Source: Candidatus Fermentibacterota bacterium
GTDB lineage: Bacteria; JAFGKV01
Length of the DNA stretch: 12,098 nucleotides
Reading direction: 5' to 3'
Assembly: GCA_016928395.1 (NCBI GenBank)
Contig: JAFGKV010000181.1
Coordinates: 1 to 12,098, forward strand
A program made the position numbers and the translations under genes. This document shows positions 1 to 5,750 of this stretch, one piece after another (the first letter of the stretch is position 1; each line of letters opens with the position of its first letter). The notes under the pieces are model-generated. The model did not search any database. It had not been told where the DNA came from and was given only the letters and a program-made list of their open reading frames with translations.

Positions 1-152
1 TCAGTTCCATCGGTGGATGCGTCGTCTACCACAACAATCTCCTTGGGCACCCCCGCGTTCTGGGCGATAACCCGTTCCAACACCGTCGCGACGGTGGTTC
101 GCTCATTGTAGACGGGTATTACCACCGAGAGCAGGCGGCCGGGATCTTCCAT
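1..152 (-). CDS. Family 2 glycosyltransferase, N-terminal fragment (runs off left edge)
   Basis: Only the first 50 residues lie in the window. They read [18 protein letters not shown] at the start and [13 protein letters not shown] at residues 38-50, which are the first strand and the nucleotide-sugar-binding Asp region of GT-A fold family 2 glycosyltransferases (polyprenol-phosphate sugar transferase type). Such enzymes transfer a sugar from a nucleotide sugar at the cytoplasmic membrane face; the acceptor cannot be told from this fragment. The ATG start is supported by GGGGAA about 9 nt upstream, and it lies 12 nt after the ugd stop codon, so the two genes are very likely co-transcribed. 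That fits a UDP-sugar-dependent polysaccharide or glycolipid pathway. The subfamily is uncertain because the acceptor domain is missing. Confidence 0.85.
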   Translation of the reverse strand, partial: MEDPGRLLSVVIPVYNERTTVATVLERVIAQNAGVPKEIVVVDDASTDGT

Positions 153-164
153 GCCCGCGTTCCC

Positions 165-1505
165 CTACGGCCTCCCAATGGAGAAGTACTCGAATCCGAT
201 GGCGCGCATCGCAGCGGGATCCAGCATGTTGCGGGCATCCACGAGAATCGGGTAGTTCATACTGCCTTTCACGCGCTCCATGTCGAGGCGCGTGAACGCG
301 GACCACTCCGTCATGACCAGGAGCGTGTCGGCATCGCGGGCTACGGCGTAGGGATCATCGCAGAACTCCACATCCTCCAGGTAATGGGCGGCCTCGGGGA
401 TGGCGTGGGGATCATAGGCACGAACATGCGCGCCGTCGGCCTGCAGCGCCTTGATGATGTCCACCGAGGGGGCTTCCCGCATGTCATCCGTGTCTGGCTT
501 GAAGGAGAGCCCCAGCACGCCGATGGTCTTTCCTCGAATGATCCACAGCGCCTTCTTGATCTTCTGGACCACCATGCGCCGCTGCTCCTGGTTGATGCGG
601 CCGACTTCATCCAGCAGCTTGAACTCGTAACCCAAACTGGCGGATATCTTCCGGAAGGCGGCGACATCCTTGGGGAAGCAGCTTCCGCCATACCCGGCGC
701 CGGCGTGAAGGAACTCCGGCCCGATCCGGCGGTCATAGCCCATGCCTTTGGCTACCATTGTCACATCCGCACCGGATAACTCACACACCGCGGCCACGGC
801 ATTTATGAAACTGATCTTCATGGCCAGGAAGCTATTGGATGCATGCTTGATGAGCTCGGCACTCCTGACATCGGTCACCACAAACGGTGCCGGGCCGTCT
901 TCGGCCAATGAGAAGGTACAGCCGGGGAACGAACGGCTGATGATTGGCTGGTATAACTCCTGCATGATCTCCGCCGCCCGGGGGCTGCCGGCGCCCACAA
1001 CGATACGGTCAGGATACATGAAGTCGAAAATGGCCGCACCTTCTCTGAGGAACTCGGGATTGCTCACCACGTCAAACTCGACATTCTGTCGGTTGTTCAG
1101 TCGAATGGTCCGCTCCACCCACTGGCCTGTCTGCACGGGCACAGTGCTCTTCTCGCTGATCACGCGATACCCATCCATGTGGCGAGCCACTTCCCGGGCC
1201 ACGGCCTCGATATAGCTAAGGTCCGCCTCGCCATCGGGTTTCGGGGGCGTGCCGACCGCCACGAAGATCACCAACCCATGGCGGACGCCCTCCTCCATGG
1301 ATGTCGTCACCCTCAGGCGCCCGTTCTGCATGTTTCGTGCGACGAGTTCCGGGAGGCCCGGCTCGTAGATCGGCATGACCCCTTTGGTGATCATCTCGAT
1401 CTTGCGCTCGTCATTGTCGACACAGACCACATCGTTGCCTATCTCGGCGAGACATGCGCCGGTGACAAGTCCGACATGTCCCGCGCCTACGATGGTAACA
1501 TTCAT
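165..1505 (-). CDS. ugd: UDP-glucose/GDP-mannose 6-dehydrogenase family protein
   Basis: A 446-residue protein of normal length for UDP-glucose 6-dehydrogenase, a cytoplasmic enzyme that oxidises UDP-glucose to UDP-glucuronate with two NAD+. The N-terminal Rossmann motif is GAGHVG (residues 7-12), with the NAD-ribose-binding Asp at 30. VGTPPKPDG lies at 84-92, NPEFLREG at 149-156, the Lys/Asn pair in ELIKHASNS at 217-225, and the catalytic Cys276 in GYGGSCFPKD (271-280). The C-terminal substrate domain contains GLSFKPDTDDMREAPS (332-347). The reading frame is open well upstream, but the ATG at 1505 is preceded by GAGGAG and places the Rossmann strand at residue 3, so I use it. A related substrate such as UDP-N-acetylglucosamine or GDP-mannose cannot be excluded. 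Downstream lies a glycosyltransferase in the same operon. Confidence 0.95.
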   Translation of the reverse strand: MNVTIVGAGHVGLVTGACLAEIGNDVVCVDNDERKIEMITKGVMPIYEPGLPELVARNMQNGRLRVTTSMEEGVRHGLVIFVAVGTPPKPDGEADLSYIEAVAREVARHMDGYRVISEKSTVPVQTGQWVERTIRLNNRQNVEFDVVSNPEFLREGAAIFDFMYPDRIVVGAGSPRAAEIMQELYQPIISRSFPGCTFSLAEDGPAPFVVTDVRSAELIKHASNSFLAMKISFINAVAAVCELSGADVTMVAKGMGYDRRIGPEFLHAGAGYGGSCFPKDVAAFRKISASLGYEFKLLDEVGRINQEQRRMVVQKIKKALWIIRGKTIGVLGLSFKPDTDDMREAPSVDIIKALQADGAHVRAYDPHAIPEAAHYLEDVEFCDDPYAVARDADTLLVMTEWSAFTRLDMERVKGSMNYPILVDARNMLDPAAMRAIGFEYFSIGRP

Positions 1506-1810
1506 ACCCACTCCTCTGAATCCTGTCGCTGCGCCCATCAGCGCGCGCAATGTCGTACTACTGAACCATCCCGTGATGGCCACCAACCGTGCCGTTTGGC
1601 TTGTGGAAGCCTCCGTTGCACGCCGTCGGTTGACAGCCGGGGCCACACTGGGCAGGTTGGCCTCGAACGGCTTGATCCACGGAAGGGATACCGCGTTGAC
1701 TCGAAGCCCCTCAGGTAAGCCGGTCGCGTCTCGTGCGTCAAGGATATGACCTAATCCCCGTCGATGTTTCACGTGAAACACTCCGGGCATCGACGGCCGG
1801 GAGAGCCTAC
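1506..1810. other. Divergent ugd/parA intergenic region
   Basis: About 305 bases between the divergent starts of ugd and parA. Reading frames cross it on both strands, but none has a ribosome binding site or recognisable protein content. The only clear element is the parS palindrome at 1765-1780. TTGACT and TTGACA hexamers occur on the plus strand near 1696 and 1630 but lack a well-spaced -10 partner, so I do not call a promoter. No rsmG (gidB) or mnmG (gidA), the usual neighbours of chromosomal parAB, is present. Confidence 0.6.
1765..1780. promoter_or_regulatory. parS: parS centromere site
   Basis: TGTTTCACGTGAAACA is a perfect 16-bp palindrome. It matches the widely conserved bacterial parS consensus, in which the half-site GTTNCACGTGAAAC is nearly invariant; the Bacillus subtilis form is TGTTCCACGTGAAACA. 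ParB binds such a site, loads as a CTP-dependent clamp and spreads to build the partition complex. The site lies 30 bp upstream of the parA GTG start, so spreading ParB could also dampen parAB transcription (inference). I found no second copy in the window. Confidence 0.95.
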
Positions 1811-2611
1811 GTGGGCACAACACTGGCGATGGCAAACCAGAAGGGGGGCGTTGGCAAGACGACGACCGCCGTGAACCTTGGCGCGTCCCTTGCCATGCTC
1901 GGCAAGCGCGTGCTCCTCATCGATGTCGATCCGCAGGCCAACAGCACCAGCGGTGTGGGCATCCGCCTCCGTGATGACGAGGCCTCGACCTACGAATGCC
2001 TTCTGACCCATGGCGACCCTGCCGCGGCTGTTCGCTCGACCGCAATACCCGGCTTGGCCGTTCTGCCCGCTCACTCCCGTCTGGTAGGCGCCGAAGTGGA
2101 GCTGGTGGGAGAACGGAGCAGAGAATACCGTCTCCAACGCGCCGTAGCTGCCATAGGCGGAGCCTATGACTTCCTGCTCATCGATTGCCCTCCCTCGTTA
2201 GGGCTGTTAACCCTCAACGCTCTTGTGGCGGCCGATGCCGTCTTGGTCCCCATCCAATGCGAGTACTACGCACTGGAAGGCCTGACCAGCCTGCTGTCCA
2301 CCATCAAGGCTGTCAGGAAGGGGCTGAACCCCGCCTTGGCGATTTTTGGTGTCTTGCTGACCATGTACGACCGCCGCGTTCGCCTCACGGCCCAGATCGA
2401 AGAGGAGATCCGAGGGTACTTCGCCTCCTTGGTGTTTGCGACCGCCATACCCCGGAATGTGAAACTCAGCGAAGCGCCAAGCTTCGGAAAACCCATCGTG
2501 CTCTATGACCTCCTCTCCAAGGGGGCCGAAAGCTACCTGTCATTGGCAAGGGAGGTAATCGCCCGTGGCGAGAAAGGTGCTCGGTCAGGGACTCAGGGCG
2601 CTTATCCCTGA
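1811..2611 (+). CDS. parA: Chromosome partitioning ATPase ParA/Soj
   Basis: A 266-residue ParA-type ATPase of chromosomal (Soj) length. ATP-bound dimers coat the nucleoid, and ParB-parS complexes stimulate hydrolysis to move the origin region. The deviant Walker A motif KGGVGKTTT lies at residues 11-19, with signature Lys11 and catalytic Lys16. Walker A' is in LLIDVDPQAN (35-44), and Walker B is LLIDCPPS (122-129). The C-terminal motif NVKLSEAPSFGKPI (216-229) is typical of Soj. No helix-turn-helix extension is present, unlike type Ia plasmid ParA. The frame is open to 1733, but GTG at 1811 has GGGAG about 7 nt upstream and gives the usual short leader before Walker A. An ATG at 1829 would remove the first beta strand. 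Its 3' end overlaps parB by 47 nt. Confidence 0.95.
   Translation: MGTTLAMANQKGGVGKTTTAVNLGASLAMLGKRVLLIDVDPQANSTSGVGIRLRDDEASTYECLLTHGDPAAAVRSTAIPGLAVLPAHSRLVGAEVELVGERSREYRLQRAVAAIGGAYDFLLIDCPPSLGLLTLNALVAADAVLVPIQCEYYALEGLTSLLSTIKAVRKGLNPALAIFGVLLTMYDRRVRLTAQIEEEIRGYFASLVFATAIPRNVKLSEAPSFGKPIVLYDLLSKGAESYLSLAREVIARGEKGARSGTQGAYP
2551..2556 (+). promoter_or_regulatory. Ribosome binding site of parB inside parA
   Basis: GGAGGT lies 8 nt before the parB GTG and inside the parA coding sequence. It fixes the parB start and the 47-nt out-of-frame overlap, and it suggests that the two genes are translated from one message. Confidence 0.8.
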
Positions 2612-3416
2612 GGATTCCCAGCTGCCCGCGGCTCAAGGTGCGGCCCAGGCGCTGGCTCTTATTCCGCTTGACAGAATCGCACCAAACCCTGCTCAGCCTC
2701 GGCAGCGTTTTGACGATGAACGTATCGAGGAGTTGGCGCAATCGATCCGGGAGCAGGGCATCCTGCAGCCCATCGTGGTGCGCCGCGCCCACGGGTCCTT
2801 CGAGGTGGTGGTGGGGGAGCGGCGTGTCCGGGCGGCCCGCATCGCCGGCCTTGCCACCATCCCGGCCGTCGTTCGCGATGGCATCGAAGGAGATGACCTC
2901 CTTGCCCTGGCTCTGATCGAAAACATCCAGCGGGAGGACCTCGACCCCATCGAGGAGGCGCACGCCTTTCGCGACCTGATACGCCGCGGCAAGCTAACCC
3001 AGCAGCAGGTGGCCGCGAAGGTTGCCAAGAGCCGCGAGGCCGTGGCCAATACCCTGCGCCTCTTGAACCTTCCCCGCGACGTGCAGCAGCTCGTGGCCGA
3101 CGGATCCTTGAGTCCGGGCCATGCCCGGGCGGTCTTGGCCGCTCCGCCGTCGCTCCAGCATGAGCTGGCCCGGAGTGTCGTGGAGAAATCCCTCTCAGTC
3201 CGTCAGGCGGAACGACACGCTAAGACCCTTGCCCAACCGCGCAAGAAACCCCCACGCGATCCTGATGTGGCGGCCTTGGAGATGGAGTTGGAGGAGCTTC
3301 TGGCCGCTCGGGTTCGGCTCTCCTACGGGGGGAAGACCGGCCGGATCGAGGTGCGCTTCGGGTCGTTGGATGAACTGGACCGAATTGTTGATCTGCTACG
3401 CCGTGCCCGGCGGTAG
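2565..3416 (+). CDS. parB: ParB/Spo0J partition protein (parS-binding CTPase)
   Basis: A 283-residue ParB of standard length. It begins with the typical ARKVLGQGLRALIPE segment, which resembles the N-terminal ParA-stimulating peptide. The ParB/Srx CTP-binding domain (about 30-125) contains GERRVRAARIAGL (84-96) and ENIQRED (119-125), the two hallmark CTP-binding motifs. A helix-turn-helix region (about 145-170, LTQQQVAAKVAKSREAVANTLRLL) binds parS. SPGHARAVL (183-191) continues the central domain. The last 45 residues (VAALEMELEELLAARVRLSYG onward) match the C-terminal dimerisation domain. The GTG start has a GGAGGT site 8 nt upstream. Acting with ParA and the parS at 1765, it would organise and segregate the origin region and probably recruit SMC (family knowledge). 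Confidence 0.95.
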   Translation: MARKVLGQGLRALIPEDSQLPAAQGAAQALALIPLDRIAPNPAQPRQRFDDERIEELAQSIREQGILQPIVVRRAHGSFEVVVGERRVRAARIAGLATIPAVVRDGIEGDDLLALALIENIQREDLDPIEEAHAFRDLIRRGKLTQQQVAAKVAKSREAVANTLRLLNLPRDVQQLVADGSLSPGHARAVLAAPPSLQHELARSVVEKSLSVRQAERHAKTLAQPRKKPPRDPDVAALEMELEELLAARVRLSYGGKTGRIEVRFGSLDELDRIVDLLRRARR

Positions 3417-3536
3417 CGGACGCCCGCGTTTCCATACGCAACCCGGGTCGTGCGGTTCGACGTTCAGTCGGGCCTCTGAGGGCGCGGGGCGCACTCAGAT
3501 TCTTGGAGGATGAGAGTACGGCGCGGCGGCTTCTCT

Positions 3537-3620
3537 GTAGGAGCCCCGCATCCAGCGGTGCGGGGGCACCCGGCTTCAGCCGCAACACGCCACCCCTGTC
3601 GGGCCTGAAGGCCCTCCTAC
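3537..3620. repeat. REP/REPIN-like element with inverted GTAGGAG ends
   Basis: The element opens with GTAGGAG (3537-3543) and closes with its exact inverse, CTCCTAC (3614-3620). Inside are three hairpins. CCCCGCA pairs with TGCGGGG across an 8-nt loop from 3544. CGGC-TTCA-GCCG lies at 3571-3582. GGGCC-TGAA-GGCCC lies at 3601-3614. A GTAG tetranucleotide at the foot of a GC-rich hairpin is the known signature of REP sequences mobilised by RAYT (TnpA-REP) transposases, and two such units in opposite orientation make a REPIN. The assignment is by resemblance; copy number elsewhere in the genome cannot be seen here. Confidence 0.6.
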
Positions 3621-3661
3621 TCTGTCCGTGCTCGCCCCTCGTCGCCCACCGGCGAGAGAGC

Positions 3662-3703
3662 TCGGGGTCGCTATCGGTGTCGTAATCGTAATCGCAGTCG
3701 ACG
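3662..3703. repeat. Degenerate TCGNNN hexamer tract, seven units
   Basis: Seven consecutive 6-nt units start with TCG: TCGGGG, TCGCTA, TCGGTG, TCGTAA, TCGTAA, TCGCAG, TCGACG. Only two adjacent units are identical, so this is a degenerate period-6 tract. Read on the minus strand it would encode alternating Asp with Tyr, Ser, Thr or Cys (DCDYDYDTDSD). No start codon or protein supports translation. Confidence 0.7.
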
Positions 3704-3710
3704 AGCTGGG

Positions 3711-3728
3711 GTAGTCGAGCGCGTCTAC
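3711..3728. repeat. GTAG-bounded near-palindrome
   Basis: GTAGTCGAGCGCGTCTAC is 18 bp long and 14 of its 18 positions are self-complementary, with GTAG and CTAC at the ends. It starts 7 bp after the TCG hexamer tract. It may be a further degenerate REP-like hairpin belonging to the same repeat cluster, or a chance palindrome in GC-rich DNA. Confidence 0.35.
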
Positions 3729-3806
3729 GAGCTTTGCATGTTCTCTCACACAAGTCGTCGGTCAAGGGATGGTGACAATCGCCAAGCCGCGGGGAGAACC
3801 GGCTGC

Positions 3807-4631
3807 CTAGTCCCGGCGTGATTCCCTCCCATGCCACTGAGAGACCAGCTCATCCTCCGCGCCGTCTTCCGCCATGGCAAGCCGGGTCAGGGCGAAGTCA
3901 TAGCGAACAGGATCATCCGGTCGCACTGCCCTGAATGCCCCCGTGACCTCCAATGCGGCGGCCCCGTCGGCGCAGGAGCGGAGCGTGAGCCCCAACCTCG
4001 TTGCCACACGGAACATGTGGGTGTCCATGGGCACCACGAGGCGCCACGCTCCCACGTCTTCCCAGCCTCCAGGGTCGACATCGTCATGCCGGACGAGCCA
4101 ACGAAGGAACAGGTGGAGGCGCTTGCATGCGCTGCCGAGCATGGGTGACGCCAGCAGGCTGGTCGCGTGGCCCTGAGGGTTGAGCTCCGTGACAAACCGC
4201 TTCAACGCATCGAGGGTTGTCGTGTCTCTCTGCTGCAACCCCGCCATCATGCACTCCTTCAGCGAGCCGTAGCGATGCACGACACCTCGTATGCCCTGCA
4301 GCAGGGCGACCACCTCGTCGCTGGTGGTGAACCGATGCCGGAACCCTCTCAGCGTACGGGCGAGCTGGTCCAGGTCTCCGCGGGACGCCATCTCCTGAGG
4401 ATGGGGCATGCCGGCGAGAACGCGGGACACACTACGGGCGATCTGGATGACCCGGCCATAGGCGAGCCCCGATGAGATGAGAGCAACGATTTCTCGATCC
4501 AGCGGGTTCTCGTAGCCATACAGAAATGACACCGGATCGGTGCGGGCAAGCGTTCGTCGGTTCAGGTCGGAATACAGGCGATCCAACAGGGTGCGCCTGA
4601 GAAGTTCCCGGGGTACCGGAGCGGGAGTCAT
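3807..4631 (-). CDS. TIGR02757 (DUF2400) family protein, HhH-GPD-like core
   Basis: A 274-residue protein matching the TIGR02757/DUF2400 family of unknown function. The N-terminal part has TDPVSFLYGYENPLDREIVA (31-50) followed by the ALISSGLAYGR helix. The conserved core includes SPMLGSACKRLHLFLRWLVR (162-181), GGWEDVGAW (188-196), PMDTHMFRVATRLGL (201-215) and DDPVRYDFALTRLAM (239-253). The PMDTH segment closely resembles VDTHIFRV of endonuclease III, whose Asp is catalytic, and Lys170 sits where that enzyme's catalytic Lys would fall; this is my own alignment by eye. No C-terminal 4Fe-4S cysteine cluster is present. The frame is open upstream to 4805. The ATG at 4631 is chosen because family similarity begins soon after, but its AGGA lies too close to be a strong ribosome site. 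It is separated from the redox operon by a terminator. Confidence 0.82.
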   Translation of the reverse strand: MTPAPVPRELLRRTLLDRLYSDLNRRTLARTDPVSFLYGYENPLDREIVALISSGLAYGRVIQIARSVSRVLAGMPHPQEMASRGDLDQLARTLRGFRHRFTTSDEVVALLQGIRGVVHRYGSLKECMMAGLQQRDTTTLDALKRFVTELNPQGHATSLLASPMLGSACKRLHLFLRWLVRHDDVDPGGWEDVGAWRLVVPMDTHMFRVATRLGLTLRSCADGAAALEVTGAFRAVRPDDPVRYDFALTRLAMAEDGAEDELVSQWHGRESRRD

Positions 4632-4645
4632 TCCTGACCGCGAGA

Positions 4646-4670
4646 GGCCCGGTTGGGAGACCCAAGGGCC
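4646..4670 (-). other. Hairpin in the 5' region of the DUF2400 gene
   Basis: On the plus strand GGCCC (4646-4650) pairs with GGGCC (4666-4670), and TTGGG (4653-4657) pairs with CCCAA (4661-4665). That gives ten base pairs with a GG bulge and a 3-nt AGA loop. It lies between the upstream terminator and the ATG at 4631 and ends about 14 nt before that ATG. There is no T-run after it on the minus strand, so it is not called a terminator. It could shape translation of the DUF2400 message or protect an mRNA end; this is inference. Confidence 0.45.
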
Positions 4671-4708
4671 AAAAGAGAGAAACCTCGCGGGGCGGCGGAC
4701 CGCCCCGC
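4671..4708 (-). terminator. Intrinsic terminator of the perR-rbr-dfx operon
   Basis: On the minus strand a perfect 9-bp GC-rich stem (GCGGGGCGG with CCGCCCCGC, 4687-4708) closes a 4-nt TCCG loop. It is followed by GAGGTTTCTCTCTTTT, a pyrimidine-rich tail with two T-runs. It begins 9 nt after the dfx stop codon and precedes the DUF2400 gene. The tail is interrupted, so efficiency may be below that of a canonical terminator. Confidence 0.7.
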
Positions 4709-4716
4709 ACCCGACG

Positions 4717-5091
4717 CTACGCCTTCCAGAGCCCGTGAAGGTTGCAGTACTCCCGCGCAGCCACCGTAGTAGCGACAATGGGAAACACCGCCACCGGCTC
4801 CTCACCCGGATTCAGAAACTGCCGGTAGCTTTTGCCGTCGGCGATCAGCTCGATCCACTCGATGTAGTGCTTCTCCACCATGGGATGGGGCACGCTGCCC
4901 ACAGACACCTTGATCCCACCCTCGACCCGTTCAATCATCGGCACGTGCTTTTCCTTGGCCGCATCCGTCGTGTTCTCGGTAAGCAGCTCCATCGGCTCGC
5001 CGCAACACACGAGAGTGCCCTCCCCGCCGTGGAGCACCTCCACGATATTCCCGCACGCCGCGCACTTGTAGACCTCAGATCTCGCTGCCAT
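4717..5091 (-). CDS. dfx: Desulfoferrodoxin (superoxide reductase, 2Fe type)
   Basis: A 124-residue desulfoferrodoxin. It reduces superoxide to hydrogen peroxide in the cytoplasm without releasing oxygen, drawing electrons from rubredoxin-type donors. The N-terminal desulforedoxin-like centre I has Cys10, Cys13, Cys29 and Cys30 (CAACGN, VCCGEPM). The catalytic centre II has Glu47-Lys48-His49, His69, His75, Cys116 and His119 ([27 protein letters not shown]). This numbering coincides with that of the well-studied Desulfoarculus baarsii enzyme, so every ligand and the Glu/Lys pair near the active site are intact. The frame is open to 5139, but the ATG at 5091 has an excellent AAGGAGG site and gives the normal N-terminus. 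It is the last gene of the perR-rbr-dfx operon, 83 nt after rubrerythrin. Confidence 0.96.
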   Translation of the reverse strand: MAARSEVYKCAACGNIVEVLHGGEGTLVCCGEPMELLTENTTDAAKEKHVPMIERVEGGIKVSVGSVPHPMVEKHYIEWIELIADGKSYRQFLNPGEEPVAVFPIVATTVAAREYCNLHGLWKA

Positions 5092-5174
5092 GGTAACCTC
5101 CTTGGGATCTCGGCTGCGCTGATGGCTCGGGCGCCCCATACCCGCGCTCGCGCATGCCTCTGTTGATGGATCGC

Positions 5175-5750
5175 CTACCAGTTCTCACCCAGCAGCTCGA
5201 AGTAGCCCTGGGGATGCGCACACGCGGGGCAGAGCTTGGGGGCCTCCGTGCCCGTATGCAGGTAGCCGCAGTTCATACACCGCCACACGACCTGCTGGTC
5301 CCGCTTGAACACGCGGCCATGCTCGATATTGGCGGCCAGATCGACGTAGCGCTTCTCATGTTGCCGCTCGGCGTTGGAGACCGAACGGAAGAGGGCCGCT
5401 ATGTCCTTGAACCCCTCCTCTTCGGCCACTGCGGCAAAGCCAGGATACATCTCTGTATGCTCATGGTGTTCCCCAGCCGCTGCCGCCTTCAAGTTCTCCA
5501 GCGTGGTTCCCACCACGCCCGCGGGGAATGCGGCCTGGATCTCGACCTCGCCGCCTTCCAGCATGCTGAAGAAACGCTTGGCGTGCTCCTTTTCCTGGTT
5601 TGCCGTCTCCTCGAAGATGGAGGCGATCTGTTGATAGCCCTCCTTGCGGGCCTTGGAGGCGAAGTACGAATATCTGTTTCGCGCCTGGGATTCCCCCGCA
5701 AACGATACTACGAGGTTGTGCTCAGTTCTTGTTCCCTTGATCTGCCGCAT
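5175..5750 (-). CDS. rbr: Rubrerythrin
   Basis: A 191-residue classical rubrerythrin, a cytoplasmic non-haem diiron peroxidase that reduces hydrogen peroxide to water in anaerobes. The four-helix ferritin-like domain (about 1-145) carries the diiron ligands Glu20, Glu53, His56, Glu94, Glu97, Glu128 and His131 ([25 protein letters not shown]). The C-terminal rubredoxin-like domain binds one Fe through Cys158, Cys161, Cys174 and Cys177 ([14 protein letters not shown]). The set matches Desulfovibrio vulgaris rubrerythrin almost residue for residue. The ATG at 5750 has GGAGG about 5 nt upstream and gives the usual start; the frame continues upstream without support. Its first 29 bases overlap the end of perR, pointing to translational coupling. 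The downstream dfx makes the peroxide that this enzyme would remove. Confidence 0.96.
   Translation of the reverse strand: MRQIKGTRTEHNLVVSFAGESQARNRYSYFASKARKEGYQQIASIFEETANQEKEHAKRFFSMLEGGEVEIQAAFPAGVVGTTLENLKAAAAGEHHEHTEMYPGFAAVAEEEGFKDIAALFRSVSNAERQHEKRYVDLAANIEHGRVFKRDQQVVWRCMNCGYLHTGTEAPKLCPACAHPQGYFELLGENW

Larger units (their letters stand above)
3417..3806. other. Convergent intergenic region rich in repeats
   Basis: 390 bases between the stop codons of parB and the DUF2400 gene, which converge. I find no credible gene: frames on both strands are composed of repeat-derived codons with no ribosome binding site. The region holds a REP/REPIN-like element (3537-3620), a TCGNNN hexamer tract (3662-3703) and a GTAG-bounded near-palindrome (3711-3728). 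An imperfect hairpin spans the parB stop codon (about 3396-3418) but has no following T-run, so no terminator is called. Confidence 0.65.

Noticed and set aside
1630-1670. TTGACA at 1630 as the -35 of a parA promoter.
   Set aside because: No -10-like hexamer lies 15-19 bp downstream.
384-1749. Several plus-strand frames of 100-180 codons opposite ugd.
   Set aside because: They are antisense shadows of a strongly conserved gene and show no family features or ribosome sites.
1733-1810. N-terminal extension of parA from an ATG at 1733.
   Set aside because: It would put parS inside the gene and add 26 residues absent from Soj proteins; GTG at 1811 has a better ribosome site.
1506-1835. N-terminal extension of the ugd frame (about 110 residues).
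   Set aside because: The extension crosses the parS site and parA start region and has no similarity to dehydrogenases; the GAGGAG site and Rossmann motif fix the start at 1505.
3396-3418. Hairpin at the parB stop codon as a terminator.
   Set aside because: The stem contains a bulge and is followed by GC-rich sequence instead of a T-run.
3220-3837. A 205-codon minus-strand frame across the parB end and the intergenic repeats.
   Set aside because: It lies antisense to the conserved ParB C-terminus and reads through the hexamer tract and REPIN-like hairpins, with no ribosome site or recognisable domain.
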